A stretch of DNA of 64,000 bases, from assembly GCF_004339525.1 (NCBI RefSeq), contig NZ_SMGE01000001.1:3286001-3350000 (forward strand), in the 5' to 3' direction. Source of the stretch: Flavobacterium sp. 90 (GTDB lineage Bacteria > Bacteroidota > Bacteroidia > Flavobacteriales > Flavobacteriaceae). The position numbers and the translations under genes are program-made. Below, one piece after another: positions 15,815 through 24,662 of this stretch; the stretch's first letter is position 1; each line of letters starts with the position of its first letter. Below the pieces are notes generated by a model. That model was given only the letters and a program-made list of their open reading frames with translations. It was not told the DNA's origin and ran no database searches.

Positions 15815-16537
15815 ATGAACGAAAAATATAAAAAAGAAGTCGCGAATGATGTTGTCTTTAATTTGGAATATAATTCTGAAAGACAACGTTTGATCATTCC
15901 AGAATACGGTCGTCATTTGCAAAAACTGATCGATCAGGCTACTCATATAGAAGATGCTGAAACGCGCAATAAAGCTGCGAAATATATCATTCAGGTTATG
16001 GGAAGTTTGAATCCTCATTTGCGTGATGTGCCTGATTTTCAGCACAAATTATGGGATCAGCTTTTTATTATGTCTGATTTTAAATTAGATGTAGAATCTC
16101 CATATCCAATTCCGTCTCGAGATGTATTACAGCTAAAACCGGATGTATTACAATATCCGCAAAACTTCCCAAAATATAGATTTTATGGTAATAACATCAA
16201 ATATATGATTGATGTTGCCAATAAATGGGAGGAAGGCGAAATGAAAAATGCATTGGTATTGGTAATCGCCAATCATATGAAAAAATCATATTTAAGCTGG
16301 AATAAAGACACGGTAAAAGACGATGTGATTTTTGAACATTTATATGAATTGTCAGGAGGAAAAATCAATTTGTTGCAAAGCACAGAAGAGCTTTTAAATA
16401 CAACTGATTTAATGCGTACCAATAAACGTATGTCAAACAAAATCACACCACCGGGACAACCAAAAATCCAGAGCAATAAAAACAATAACAACAAAGGCGG
16501 TAAAAAACCTTTTGTAAAAAATAATAATCAGAAATAA
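15815..16537 (+). CDS. DUF4290 domain-containing protein
   Basis: 240 aa. The conserved Bacteroidota DUF4290 pattern is present: LEYNSERQRLIIPEYGRHLQKLIDQA near the start, then PHLRDVPDFQHKLWDQLFIMSDF. The last 45 residues are a basic, Asn/Lys-rich tail (NKNNNNKGGKKPFVKNNNQK) that could bind nucleic acid. The gene sits between DUF493 and murA, an order I associate with Flavobacteriia. Function is unknown. Confidence 0.88.
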   Translation: MNEKYKKEVANDVVFNLEYNSERQRLIIPEYGRHLQKLIDQATHIEDAETRNKAAKYIIQVMGSLNPHLRDVPDFQHKLWDQLFIMSDFKLDVESPYPIPSRDVLQLKPDVLQYPQNFPKYRFYGNNIKYMIDVANKWEEGEMKNALVLVIANHMKKSYLSWNKDTVKDDVIFEHLYELSGGKINLLQSTEELLNTTDLMRTNKRMSNKITPPGQPKIQSNKNNNNKGGKKPFVKNNNQK

Positions 16538-16545
16538 AAAAAGGA

Positions 16546-16620
16546 GCTAAGATGCTAAGCTTCTAAGTTGCTAAGTTTTTTACTTAGAATCTTAGAGACT
16601 CAGAACCTTAGAAACTTTGA
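16546..16620. repeat. Imperfect palindrome, CTTAGAATCTTAG arms
   Basis: The left arm (GCTAAGATGCTAAGCTTCTAAG) pairs imperfectly with the right arm (CTTAGAATCTTAG...CTCAGAACCTTAG). Related arms, in both orientations, occur at 36828-36863 and 37064-37098, so this is a dispersed family. It lies between DUF4290 and murA, possibly modulating read-through. Confidence 0.6.
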
Positions 16621-16639
16621 AAGAACCTAAAAGAGATCT

Positions 16640-17953
16640 ATGGGAATTTTTAAAATCGAAGGAGGAATTCCTTTAAAAGGAGAAATCACTCCGCAAGGAG
16701 CAAAAAATGAGGCGTTACAAATTTTATGTGCCGTGCTTCTAACGGGTGATAAAGTGAAAATTAATAATATTCCCGATATTATTGACATCAATAAATTAAT
16801 CACATTGTTGGGTAATTTAGGAGTAAAAATTCAACGCAATGAACCGGGTTCGATTACGTTTCAGGCTGATGAAGTTAATGTTGGATATTTGGAAACCGAA
16901 GCTTTCAAAAAAGAAGGTGGAGCGCTTCGTGGTTCTATTATGATTGTTGGGCCATTATTGGCACGTTTCGGAAAAGGATATATTCCTAAACCGGGAGGAG
17001 ATAAAATTGGTCGTCGTAGATTAGATACACACTTTGAGGGTTTTATTAACCTTGGAGCAAAATTCAGATACAATAGAGAAGATCACTTTTACGGAGTAGA
17101 ATCTCCAGAAGGCGGACTTACAGGAACAGATATGTTGCTTGATGAAGCATCTGTTACGGGAACAGCAAACATTGTTATGGCAGCTGTTTTGGCAAAAGGA
17201 ACTACAACTGTTTACAACGCAGCTTGTGAGCCTTACTTGCAACAATTGTGTAAAATGTTGAACTCTATGGGAGCTAAAATCACCGGAGTTGGTTCAAATT
17301 TATTGACTATCGAAGGTGTTGAAAGCCTTGGTGGTTGCGAGCACAGAATTCTTCCTGATATGATCGAAATTGGTTCTTGGATTGGTCTTGCGGCTATGAC
17401 AAAAAGCGAAATCACGATCAAAAATGTAAGCTGGGAAAACTTAGGTTTGATTCCAAATACATTTAGAAAATTAGGTATTACAATCGAAAAACGTAATGAC
17501 GATATTTATATTCCTGCTCATAAAGATGGATATGAAGTAAAAACTGATATTGACGGTTCTATCTTAACAATTGCAGATGCGCCATGGCCAGGATTTACAC
17601 CTGACTTATTGAGTATCGTTTTGGTTGTAGCAACACAAGCAAAAGGTGATGTTTTGATTCACCAGAAAATGTTCGAAAGCCGTTTGTTTTTCGTTGATAA
17701 ATTAATCGATATGGGAGCAAAAATCATGTTATGTGATCCGCACAGAGCTGTGGTTATGGGACATAATTTCGAATCTCAATTAAAAGCAACAACAATGTCA
17801 TCTCCTGATATTCGCGCTGGGATTTCATTATTAATTGCAGCACTTTCAGCAAAAGGAACAAGTACAATTCAAAATATAGAACAAATTGACCGTGGATACG
17901 AGCGTATCGACGAACGTTTGAGAGCAATTGGTGCAAAAATCGTAAGAGCGTAA
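16640..17953 (+). CDS. murA: UDP-N-acetylglucosamine 1-carboxyvinyltransferase MurA
   Basis: 437 aa, the first committed enzyme of peptidoglycan synthesis, adding enolpyruvate from PEP to UDP-GlcNAc. Lys22-Asn23 of the substrate site are in GAKNEALQ, and the loop Arg-rich segment IGRRRLDTH follows. The active-site loop reads PGGDKIG with Asp121 where the usual fosfomycin-reactive Cys115 (PGGCAIG) stands. An Asp here is known from mycobacterial and chlamydial enzymes and preserves activity while blocking fosfomycin alkylation. The EPSP-synthase-like double domain is complete. Confidence 0.97.
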   Translation: MGIFKIEGGIPLKGEITPQGAKNEALQILCAVLLTGDKVKINNIPDIIDINKLITLLGNLGVKIQRNEPGSITFQADEVNVGYLETEAFKKEGGALRGSIMIVGPLLARFGKGYIPKPGGDKIGRRRLDTHFEGFINLGAKFRYNREDHFYGVESPEGGLTGTDMLLDEASVTGTANIVMAAVLAKGTTTVYNAACEPYLQQLCKMLNSMGAKITGVGSNLLTIEGVESLGGCEHRILPDMIEIGSWIGLAAMTKSEITIKNVSWENLGLIPNTFRKLGITIEKRNDDIYIPAHKDGYEVKTDIDGSILTIADAPWPGFTPDLLSIVLVVATQAKGDVLIHQKMFESRLFFVDKLIDMGAKIMLCDPHRAVVMGHNFESQLKATTMSSPDIRAGISLLIAALSAKGTSTIQNIEQIDRGYERIDERLRAIGAKIVRA

Positions 17954-17961
17954 AAAAGTTT

Positions 17962-18045
17962 TAGCCATGAATTACACAAATTGACACGAAAAGAAATTTT
18001 TTAAAAGATTATCTAATTTGTGATAATTCGTGCAATTCGTGGCAA
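17962..18045. repeat. Imperfect palindrome, GCCATGAATT / AATTCGTGGC arms
   Basis: GCCATGAATTACACAAATTGACACGA (from 17964) is matched inversely by GATAATTCGTGCAATTCGTGGC (ending 18043), with mismatches. It occupies the murA-CDF spacer and resembles the other long-arm palindromes. Confidence 0.6.
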
Positions 18046-18082
18046 AAAAATATAATATAAATGTCGTGCTAAAAATTCGCAA

Positions 18083-18958
18083 ATGACAGATGAACAAAAA
18101 GCTGTAAAAGCTACTATATTCAGTATAGTTGGGAACACCTGCTTAGCCTTGATAAAAGGTTTGGCAGGTTTTTTTGGCAATTCTTATGCCTTAATTGCAG
18201 ATGCGATAGAATCGACTGCGGATATATTTTCGTCTTGTTTGGTTTTATTCGGAATCAAATATTCTAATAAACCGGCCGATGAAAATCATCCTTACGGACA
18301 CGGTCGTGCAGAGCCTTTAATTACTTTTTTGGTTGTTGGATTTTTAATTACTTCGGCAACTATTATTGGTTACGAAAGTATTGCCAATATTCAAACGCCA
18401 CATGGATTACCAAAATCATGGACTTTATATGTTTTAGGCGCAATTATTATCTGGAAAGAGTATTCGTATCGTTTGGTAATGAAACGAAGCAGAGAAACTA
18501 ATAGTTCTTCTCTTGCCGCTGATGCCTGGCACCATCGTAGTGATGCAATTACTTCTGTAGCGGCATTTATCGGGATTTCGATTGCACTGATTATGGGCAA
18601 AGGTTATGAATCTGCAGATGATTGGGCGGCGCTTTTTGCTGCTTTTTTTATCTTGTACAATTGCTATAAAATTTTCAGACCTGCGCTTGGCGAAATCATG
18701 GATGAGAATTTAAATGATGATTTAGTCGAAGAAATTAGGGTAGTAGCCATGACTGTAGAAGGTATTTTAGGAACTGAGAAATGTTTTATTCGTAAAGCCG
18801 GAATGAAATATCATGTTGATCTTCATGCTATAGTTTCAGCACAAATATCAGTAAAAGCAGGACATGATTTGTCTCATAAACTTCAGGATAAATTAAAAGA
18901 AAAAATACCTCAGTTAGGAAATGTTTTGATTCACATCGAGCCAGATGATTATCATTGA
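18083..18958 (+). CDS. Cation diffusion facilitator (CDF) metal efflux transporter
   Basis: 291 aa. Six hydrophobic segments occupy residues 10-200, followed by the cytoplasmic ferredoxin-like domain (about 210-291) ending HKLQDKLKEKIPQLGNVLIHIEPDDYH. The intramembrane metal site reads as Glu43/Asp47 in helix 2 (AIESTAD) and His150/Asp154 in helix 5 (WHHRSDA), the CDF pattern with Glu at the first position. It exports divalent cations such as Zn, Fe or Mn by proton exchange; the metal cannot be assigned. Confidence 0.93.
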   Translation: MTDEQKAVKATIFSIVGNTCLALIKGLAGFFGNSYALIADAIESTADIFSSCLVLFGIKYSNKPADENHPYGHGRAEPLITFLVVGFLITSATIIGYESIANIQTPHGLPKSWTLYVLGAIIIWKEYSYRLVMKRSRETNSSSLAADAWHHRSDAITSVAAFIGISIALIMGKGYESADDWAALFAAFFILYNCYKIFRPALGEIMDENLNDDLVEEIRVVAMTVEGILGTEKCFIRKAGMKYHVDLHAIVSAQISVKAGHDLSHKLQDKLKEKIPQLGNVLIHIEPDDYH

Positions 18959-18960
18959 GA

Positions 18961-19162
18961 AGAGGTTCAGAGGAACAAAGGTTCAAAGGGACAAAGGTTT
19001 TCTGTACTTTGTGAATCTTTGTCTAAGGTTTTCTTTTGCAACGATAAAAAATAAAATCCGTTTATTCTTTTAAAGAATAAACGGATTTTTTTATTGAGAT
19101 AATTGTTAGTTCAAGCGAAACGAAAAACTTCTCAAAGCATTTGCCTCTGAACCTTTGTGCCT
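18961..19162. repeat. Long-arm palindrome enclosing a bidirectional terminator
   Basis: The left arm AGGTTCAGAGGAACAAAGGTTC (from 18964) is related inversely to the right arm TTGCCTCTGAACCTTTGTGCC (19141-19161). The perfect terminator stem at 19054-19088 lies in the middle. The right arm touches the last codon of the DUF5686 gene. Confidence 0.55.
19054..19088. terminator. Bidirectional terminator between convergent genes
   Basis: A 17-bp perfect stem (19054-19070 with 19072-19088), core ATCCGTTTATTCTTT, flanked by A and T runs. It serves the CDF gene and the convergent DUF5686 gene. Confidence 0.88.
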
Positions 19163-21650
19163 AATCCAAAACATTTAAAATCTTCAAGCCGAACACAACA
19201 CCATTTTGCTGAATTCCGCCTTGATAAGAATGAACATAATCTACTCTGAATAATTTAAATTTTCCAAAACCCAGATTATCTAAACCAACAGTAAATTCAG
19301 TATATGGTTTTCTGTCTGGAATTGCAAGTGAATGAAATCCTAGATTCATAGTAGATTTCAAGAGATTCAACAATGGAATTTTATTCATAATAAATCCTGT
19401 GTCATTATGCTCTAAATGCATTTCAAAATAGCTGTCGTTTGTGCTATTGGCGTAATATGGCATCAAATTAAAAACATTCAGATAACGATCAGTTGTGCCG
19501 ATATGAGTTTGGTTTCCGTTAAAATGTCTGTAATCTATGAAAGAAATATTCTCAGCATTAAAGAATTTTCCACCTCTAAAATTCATTCCCAGAATTCCTT
19601 TGTTTCCTAATGCTAAATCGTATTGTACAGAAGCGCCAATTCTTTCGAATTCATACTTTTTCTGATTGGCTGCAAAAGCCTTTTCAAAAGCTAAAAAGAC
19701 CGTTGGATATTTATCATTTTTAAAATTGTATCTTCCGTCAGGGCGAGAAATATATTTATTTCCAAAATTAATTCGTGCCGATAAAGCCGCTTTGAACAAA
19801 TGATGCGGATCAAAAGCCGGAGTTACAAAGTCATTTGGTGCCAACGGATTGTTTGAAGAATAGATATCATCTCTTTTGAAGAATGAATAATCCGTAGTAT
19901 TAAAAAGAGGTTTTCGCTGCTCGTAACCAACTTTAGCATTCAAATTTACTCCGTTTGCAACATCTTGTGAATAATTAACCTGAGCAAATTCCAGATTATA
20001 AAGCTTCATGTAATTGTCTTTGAAAAACAATGAACTTATAGAATTGACAAAGTTGCTTATAGGTTGAGCACTATTAAATTGAGCGACTTTTGTTCCTCCC
20101 GAAGCCCAAATCGTAGCATAATTTATATTGTTGAATTTGTGACTGAATTCGCCGGTAACGCGAAAACGCTCATCAGAGAAACCATAATTAAAAGTTGTAC
20201 TTATAGAAGTAGAAGTTCCTTTTTCTTCATTCCATTTTTTAAATGAAAAACCAGAATCGAGATTAAAACCCTGAACAGTATTAAAACTTAAAGACGAAAG
20301 ATTCAATAAACCTTTATATTCAAAAGAGTGTTTTTTGAAAGTGTTTTTATAGTCATAACCCATTATCACATCCGTGACTTTAAACTTATTGTTTTTGGCA
20401 TCGATAGAATCAGTATATTTTTGAGACTTTCTGATGGTTTGTAAACTGTCTTTTTTAGTATAATCATTGCTTTCCTCAATGGTCAAAGGAATTGGACGAA
20501 TTTGATTCCAGAAAGCATCGTCTTTTTTATTTGCATCAGCTTCAAAAGCTACAATTTCATTTCCAAAAGTTTTCTTTTCAAAAGAAGCAGGAAATTCGTA
20601 ATTCGAATAAACATAATTGAATTTTCCGGAGAACTTTACACCAAAAGCACCGGCATTAAACGAAAGTGTCTGAGCGTTTTTTGACCAGATTTTATTTTTA
20701 ACATTATAACTAAAGCTCTGTTTTAGATTCATTACTTCAGTAAATTCGTTTTTCATTCTGTAACCTTTTATGTCTAAGTCTACAGCATAAATCGCAAAAC
20801 TATCATCAACAATATAAATGTAACCTTCAAAAACAGGTTCTTTGTCGCGTTTTGGTGTTACTTTTATTTTATAAATCTGCTGATTATTGTCGTCAAAAAA
20901 ACTACCTTCAAGTTTGTATTTGTAATAGTTGAAAGCATTGTCAGCAATAGGAGAGATGAGGTTAATGTTGAATTCTAATGTATTATCATAAAAATCATAA
21001 GTAGATAAAGTGGCAGTATTATAACTGAATCCTTTATTGTTTCCTGAAACTTTGGAAGCAATGATTTTCTCTTTTAGTTTTCCTGGTTTTTCAAAAGAAA
21101 TCTTAGAAATAGTTTCTGATAAATATAAAATGCCTGTTCCGGTTGAATCTAAATTTGAAGCCATTTCGTCACCGATATCGACTTTCATTCCCATTATTTT
21201 CTTTGGAAGATCTTTTATCTTGAACATTCCTTTCGAATAAAAATCAGCGGTGTAACGTGCCGTCTTTTCCGAATTGTCTTTTTTGTTTGCGATTGCACTT
21301 TTTATAATTGCATTGGCAGGATTATTTTTGGGATCAATAACGACTTCATTCAATGCAAAACTTTCTTCCTGCATTACAATGTTTAATGTAACCGTTTTTG
21401 AATCTGATGCAACGGTTGATTTTTGAGTTTTAAAACCCAGGTATTGAAAAACTATTTTGTTTTTACCAATCTCTTTTACATTCAGTTGATATTTTCCCTG
21501 TTCGTTAGAAGTTGTTCCCGTATAGGTGTTTTCCTCAAAAACCGAAACAAAAGGGAGTGGATTTCCTTTATCGTCGGTTATGGTTCCTTTGATTTGTGCA
21601 AAGTTGGAAATCGAAAAAAATAAAAAGGCTGATAAAATAAAGTTTCTCAT
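19161..21650 (-). CDS. DUF5686 outer membrane protein with CarboxypepD_reg domain
   Basis: 829 aa. A signal peptide (to about residue 18, ending NFAQ) is followed by a carboxypeptidase-regulatory-like beta-sandwich (about 20-105: IKGTITDDKGNPLPFVSVFEENTYTGT). A long central DUF5686 region and a C-terminal beta-barrel of alternating aromatic strands complete it, ending in a typical outer-membrane strand. Family members are common in Bacteroidota; transport or surface roles are presumed but not shown. It is a single-gene unit convergent with the CDF transporter. Confidence 0.88.
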   Translation of the reverse strand: MRNFILSAFLFFSISNFAQIKGTITDDKGNPLPFVSVFEENTYTGTTSNEQGKYQLNVKEIGKNKIVFQYLGFKTQKSTVASDSKTVTLNIVMQEESFALNEVVIDPKNNPANAIIKSAIANKKDNSEKTARYTADFYSKGMFKIKDLPKKIMGMKVDIGDEMASNLDSTGTGILYLSETISKISFEKPGKLKEKIIASKVSGNNKGFSYNTATLSTYDFYDNTLEFNINLISPIADNAFNYYKYKLEGSFFDDNNQQIYKIKVTPKRDKEPVFEGYIYIVDDSFAIYAVDLDIKGYRMKNEFTEVMNLKQSFSYNVKNKIWSKNAQTLSFNAGAFGVKFSGKFNYVYSNYEFPASFEKKTFGNEIVAFEADANKKDDAFWNQIRPIPLTIEESNDYTKKDSLQTIRKSQKYTDSIDAKNNKFKVTDVIMGYDYKNTFKKHSFEYKGLLNLSSLSFNTVQGFNLDSGFSFKKWNEEKGTSTSISTTFNYGFSDERFRVTGEFSHKFNNINYATIWASGGTKVAQFNSAQPISNFVNSISSLFFKDNYMKLYNLEFAQVNYSQDVANGVNLNAKVGYEQRKPLFNTTDYSFFKRDDIYSSNNPLAPNDFVTPAFDPHHLFKAALSARINFGNKYISRPDGRYNFKNDKYPTVFLAFEKAFAANQKKYEFERIGASVQYDLALGNKGILGMNFRGGKFFNAENISFIDYRHFNGNQTHIGTTDRYLNVFNLMPYYANSTNDSYFEMHLEHNDTGFIMNKIPLLNLLKSTMNLGFHSLAIPDRKPYTEFTVGLDNLGFGKFKLFRVDYVHSYQGGIQQNGVVFGLKILNVLD

Positions 21651-21720
21651 GGAAGTGGTTTCTCTAACAAAAATAGAATAAGTTAAAAATGAGCTTATTA
21701 AAAAATTGTTAAAAAAAGAC

Positions 21721-22134
21721 TTACAAGAAAGATTGAATTGCTAAATCATAACTTTTTAAACCAAAACCAAGAATAACACCTTTTGCATTTCCGGACAAAT
21801 ACGATTGATGTCTGAAACTTTCGCGTGCATAGGTATTCGAAATATGAACTTCGATAACTGGAGTTGTAACCGCTTTTATAACATCGCCTAAACCTATAGA
21901 AGTGTGCGTGTAGGCGCCGGCATTTAGAATAATACCATCAAATGTAAAACCGCATTCCTGAATTTTTCCTATCAATTCGCCTTCAATATTACTTTGATAA
22001 TAAGAAAGTTCAATGTTTGGAAATTTTTGTTTCAACGTTTCAAAATAATCTTCAAAGGTTTGACTTCCGTAAACTTCTGGTTCTCTTTTTCCTAAAAGAT
22101 TCAAATTGGGTCCGTTGATAATGCAGATTTTCAT
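21721..22134 (-). CDS. aroQ: 3-dehydroquinate dehydratase, type II
   Basis: 137 aa, the usual type II length. It dehydrates 3-dehydroquinate to 3-dehydroshikimate in aromatic amino acid synthesis. It opens IINGPNLNLLGKREPEVYG, containing the flexible lid with Arg17 and catalytic Tyr22. It then shows GIILNAGAYTHTSIGLGDVI and EVHISNTYARESFRHQSY with the active-site His. Type II enzymes form dodecamers in the cytosol. It lies downstream of an outer-membrane protein gene but is separated from it by a strong terminator. Confidence 0.97.
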   Translation of the reverse strand: MKICIINGPNLNLLGKREPEVYGSQTFEDYFETLKQKFPNIELSYYQSNIEGELIGKIQECGFTFDGIILNAGAYTHTSIGLGDVIKAVTTPVIEVHISNTYARESFRHQSYLSGNAKGVILGFGLKSYDLAIQSFL

Positions 22135-22212
22135 ATTTTGATTTTAATTATAAGTGATAGAAATTCATTTTAGGTTTTATTGAAAACATTTCACTAAAGT
22201 GTAAAAATAAAA

Positions 22213-22243
22213 AAACCGTTCTAATTAATAGAACGGTTTTTAG
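22213..22243 (-). terminator. Terminator of the PorT-like gene at 22264
   Basis: AAAACCGTTCTA and TAGAACGGTTTT form a 12-bp stem with loop ATTAA. Poly-A on the left side reads as poly-U on the minus-strand transcript. Confidence 0.88.
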
Positions 22244-22263
22244 AAAAGTATGTGATATTATTT

Positions 22264-22824
22264 TTAGAACAAGATTCCAGCTGATAATTGGAAAGTTGAA
22301 TTTTTAACATCTGCATTTTTAGATGCTTCTGTTAGTCCTAAACCATAACGACCTTGAATAAAAAGGTTCTTAGTAATTTTAAGACCTAAACCTGCATTTA
22401 GACCAAATTCGAAAGTTTCCCCATCTTTTACATCAAAGTCATTCTTTTCACTTAGTAAAAAGGAAGCTTGTGGTCCAAGTTCTAAACTTACTGATTTTGT
22501 TAGATAAAATTTAGCCATTACTGGAATAGATAAGTATCCTAATTCATTTTTAAATTCACTAACGGCATTTTTGTATGTTGCCCCTTGAGTAGAATATAAA
22601 AGCTCTGGTTGAATAGAGAATTTTTCTAACAATTTAATTTCTGCAAGAACACCTACGTGATAGCTAGTAATACCTTCTTTGTCAAATGCAACACCTTGAA
22701 GACCTGCATCTCCGGTTTGACTTGCAAAGTTAACCCCAGCTTTAACTCCAAATTGTACTAATTGTGCTTGTATTGTAGCTGATGTTGCGATGAACAATAC
22801 AGCTGCTAAAATTATTTTCTTCAT
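22264..22824 (-). CDS. Small outer-membrane beta-barrel protein (PorT-like)
   Basis: 186 aa. A signal peptide (ends TIQAQ) is followed by FGVKAGVNFASQTG and a run of amphipathic strands, closing with FQLSAGILF, a typical outer-membrane C-terminus. The layout matches the porin family/outer-membrane beta-barrel domain proteins of Bacteroidota. It is paralogous to the four-gene array to its right (23283-26000), sharing the SIQPELLYSTQG and LELGPQASFLLS blocks, but lies on the opposite strand. Function unknown. Confidence 0.85.
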   Translation of the reverse strand: MKKIILAAVLFIATSATIQAQLVQFGVKAGVNFASQTGDAGLQGVAFDKEGITSYHVGVLAEIKLLEKFSIQPELLYSTQGATYKNAVSEFKNELGYLSIPVMAKFYLTKSVSLELGPQASFLLSEKNDFDVKDGETFEFGLNAGLGLKITKNLFIQGRYGLGLTEASKNADVKNSTFQLSAGILF

Positions 22825-23209
22825 AAAAATGTTTTTAAAATTTGGTAATTTTTAAATGTTATCTATTAGTCAAAACTACAGAATTAGGAATTTATTGTTT
22901 TATATTTTGGTTTAAATAATTACTAAATTTCGCATGTTTTTTGATTTTTGACTAGTAAAACACTCTTTTTAAGATGTTTGAGACTGTTTTGTTTTGATAG
23001 AAAATTTTTGTATTTAGTACGAATAGTATTTCAAAATAGCTTTTAAAGGAATTGATTTTGGTAAGTATATTTTTATATTTATTTCTTTGCGAATGAAGAT
23101 GCCACGCGCAATAATCGCATTTGAGCTATTGATTTTACTTACCGTTTAAGTTCAATTATCACTTGAAAATTTTTCTTTTAATAAGAGTTTTGGTCTAATA
23201 ATTGCTTTA
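22825..23209. other. Divergent intergenic region, no gene seen
   Basis: AT-rich spacer between the minus-strand barrel gene and the plus-strand array. It includes a fragment (about 23061-23078, GTAAGTATATTTTTATAT) resembling the core of the duplicated promoter downstream, so it may be a decayed extra copy. The short frame at 23094-23150 is too small to be credible. Confidence 0.5.
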
Positions 23210-23282
23210 TTTGTTAAAATAAAAATTAATTTTTATTAAGTATATTTTTATATTTGAGTTCAATAACCCTTAAACAATTGTA
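23210..23282 (+). promoter_or_regulatory. Duplicated promoter/leader, copy 1
   Basis: Almost identical to 23913-23985, sharing AAATAAAAATTAATTTTTAT, AAGTATATTTTTATATTTG and the leader AACCCTTAAACAA. The TATATTTG at 23249-23256 fits the -7 box. Both copies end directly at the start codon of a barrel gene. Confidence 0.7.
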
Positions 23283-23792
23283 ATGAAAAGAATTATTTTA
23301 TCTACAATCGCTGTTACGGCGTTTGGTTTTGCAAATGCTCAAGACGGACATTTCAAAGTTGGAGCACACGTTGGTTTACCACTAGGAAACACTTCTGATT
23401 TGTTTTCTGTAAACTTAGGTGCTGATGTTTCTTATCTGTGGAATGTAGCCGATAAGTTTAGTGCGGGAGTAACTACGGGATATACAACCTATATAGGTAA
23501 AGATTATAATGCCTATATTGGAAATGTTAACTATGTAATGATAAGAAGTACTAATCAGAGTTTTATTCCAATTGCCGGAACCGCTCAATATTCAGTTGCG
23601 GATAATTTTTTTATTGGAGGAGATTTAGGTTATGCTATTAATGTTGATGGAGATGTAGACGGAGGATTTTTATATCAGCCAAAATTTGGTTTCCAAACTA
23701 AAAAAATCGAAGTCTATGCTTCGTATAAAGGGATTTCAAATAACGGAACTCTTTCTTCCGTCAATTTAGGATTCAATTATAAATTCGATTAA
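23283..23792 (+). CDS. Outer-membrane beta-barrel protein, array member 1
   Basis: 169 aa. Signal peptide MKRIILSTIAVTAFGFANAQ, then strands HFKVGAHVGLPLG to VNLGFNYKFD with a C-terminal aromatic. The signal peptide is nearly the same as in the next three genes (KRII...VFGFANAQ), but the barrel sequence diverges strongly from theirs. This is either an older duplicate or a different barrel that gained the same 5' region. It lacks the SIQPELL block of the others. Function unknown. Confidence 0.82.
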   Translation: MKRIILSTIAVTAFGFANAQDGHFKVGAHVGLPLGNTSDLFSVNLGADVSYLWNVADKFSAGVTTGYTTYIGKDYNAYIGNVNYVMIRSTNQSFIPIAGTAQYSVADNFFIGGDLGYAINVDGDVDGGFLYQPKFGFQTKKIEVYASYKGISNNGTLSSVNLGFNYKFD

Positions 23793-23912
23793 TTAATATT
23801 TTTTGAGCCTTCTTTAAAATATGCAAAAGTTACTGTGATTTTTACTTCAATTTCTGATAACTAATATGTTAGTTCTATTTAATTTGGATTAAAGGTTTTA
23901 GTTACTGCGATA

Positions 23913-23985
23913 TTTGTTTAAATAAAAATTAATTTTTATTAAGTATATTTTTATATTTGGCTATTATAACCCTTAAACAAATTGT
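23913..23985 (+). promoter_or_regulatory. Duplicated promoter/leader, copy 2
   Basis: Second copy of the 23210-23282 segment, with TATATTTG at 23952-23959 and the same AACCCTTAAACAA leader ahead of the ATG. Conservation of promoter plus signal-peptide region shows that the duplication included regulatory DNA. Confidence 0.7.
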
Positions 23986-24567
23986 ATGAAAAGAATTATT
24001 TTAGCTGCAATGGCAGTAATGGTATTTGGCTTTGCTAATGCACAAAAAACTAGATTTGGAGTAAAAGGAGGTTTGAATATTTCAACTGTAGTTGGAGGAG
24101 AGGTTGATGATACTAAATCTTTGATAGGTTTCCACGTTGGAGGTTTTGCAGAAATTCATGTTGTTGAGAAATTTTTCATTCAACCAGAACTTTTGTTTTC
24201 TACTCAAGGTACTAAAGTTGACGGTCCTTTTGGAACTGATGGTGATGTTAAACTGAATTATTTGAATATTCCTGTATTGGCTAAATATTATTTTATAGAA
24301 AATAAATTTAGTGTTGAAGCTGGTCCACAACTAGGTATTTTATTGTCAGCAAAAGCAGAAGGTAATGATATTAAAGATTTTACCAGATCAACAGATCTTG
24401 GTTTTAATATAGGAGCTGGATATAATTTTACGGATAATCTTTCAGTAGGTCTTCGTTATACTATAGGTTTGTCTCCTCTTTCTGATAAAGATATCGATAA
24501 TGCAGATGATTATTATGATAGTGCTAAAAATAGTAACCTTGCATTATCTCTAGCTTATAAATTCTAA
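23986..24567 (+). CDS. Outer-membrane beta-barrel protein, array member 2
   Basis: 193 aa PorT-like barrel. Signal peptide ending FANAQ, then KTRFGVKGGLNIST, LIGFHVGGFAEIHVVEKF, IQPELLFSTQG, KYYFIENKFSVEAGPQLGILLSAK and NLALSLAYKF. The blocks recur in members 3 and 4, showing tandem duplication. It probably sits in the outer membrane as an eight-stranded barrel; no ligand is known. Its own duplicated promoter lies directly upstream and a terminator 25 bp downstream. Confidence 0.87.
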   Translation: MKRIILAAMAVMVFGFANAQKTRFGVKGGLNISTVVGGEVDDTKSLIGFHVGGFAEIHVVEKFFIQPELLFSTQGTKVDGPFGTDGDVKLNYLNIPVLAKYYFIENKFSVEAGPQLGILLSAKAEGNDIKDFTRSTDLGFNIGAGYNFTDNLSVGLRYTIGLSPLSDKDIDNADDYYDSAKNSNLALSLAYKF

Positions 24568-24592
24568 TTTTTAGTAAAGAAAAAAATATTTT

Positions 24593-24620
24593 AAAACCTT
24601 CCTGAATTTGGGAGGTTTTT
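24593..24620 (+). terminator. Terminator of array member 2
   Basis: AAAACCTTCC pairs with GGGAGGTTTT, followed by T residues. The same terminator type follows members 3 and 4. Confidence 0.85.
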
Positions 24621-24662
24621 TTATGGAATGATCATATTTGATTAATTTAATTATATAAAAAA

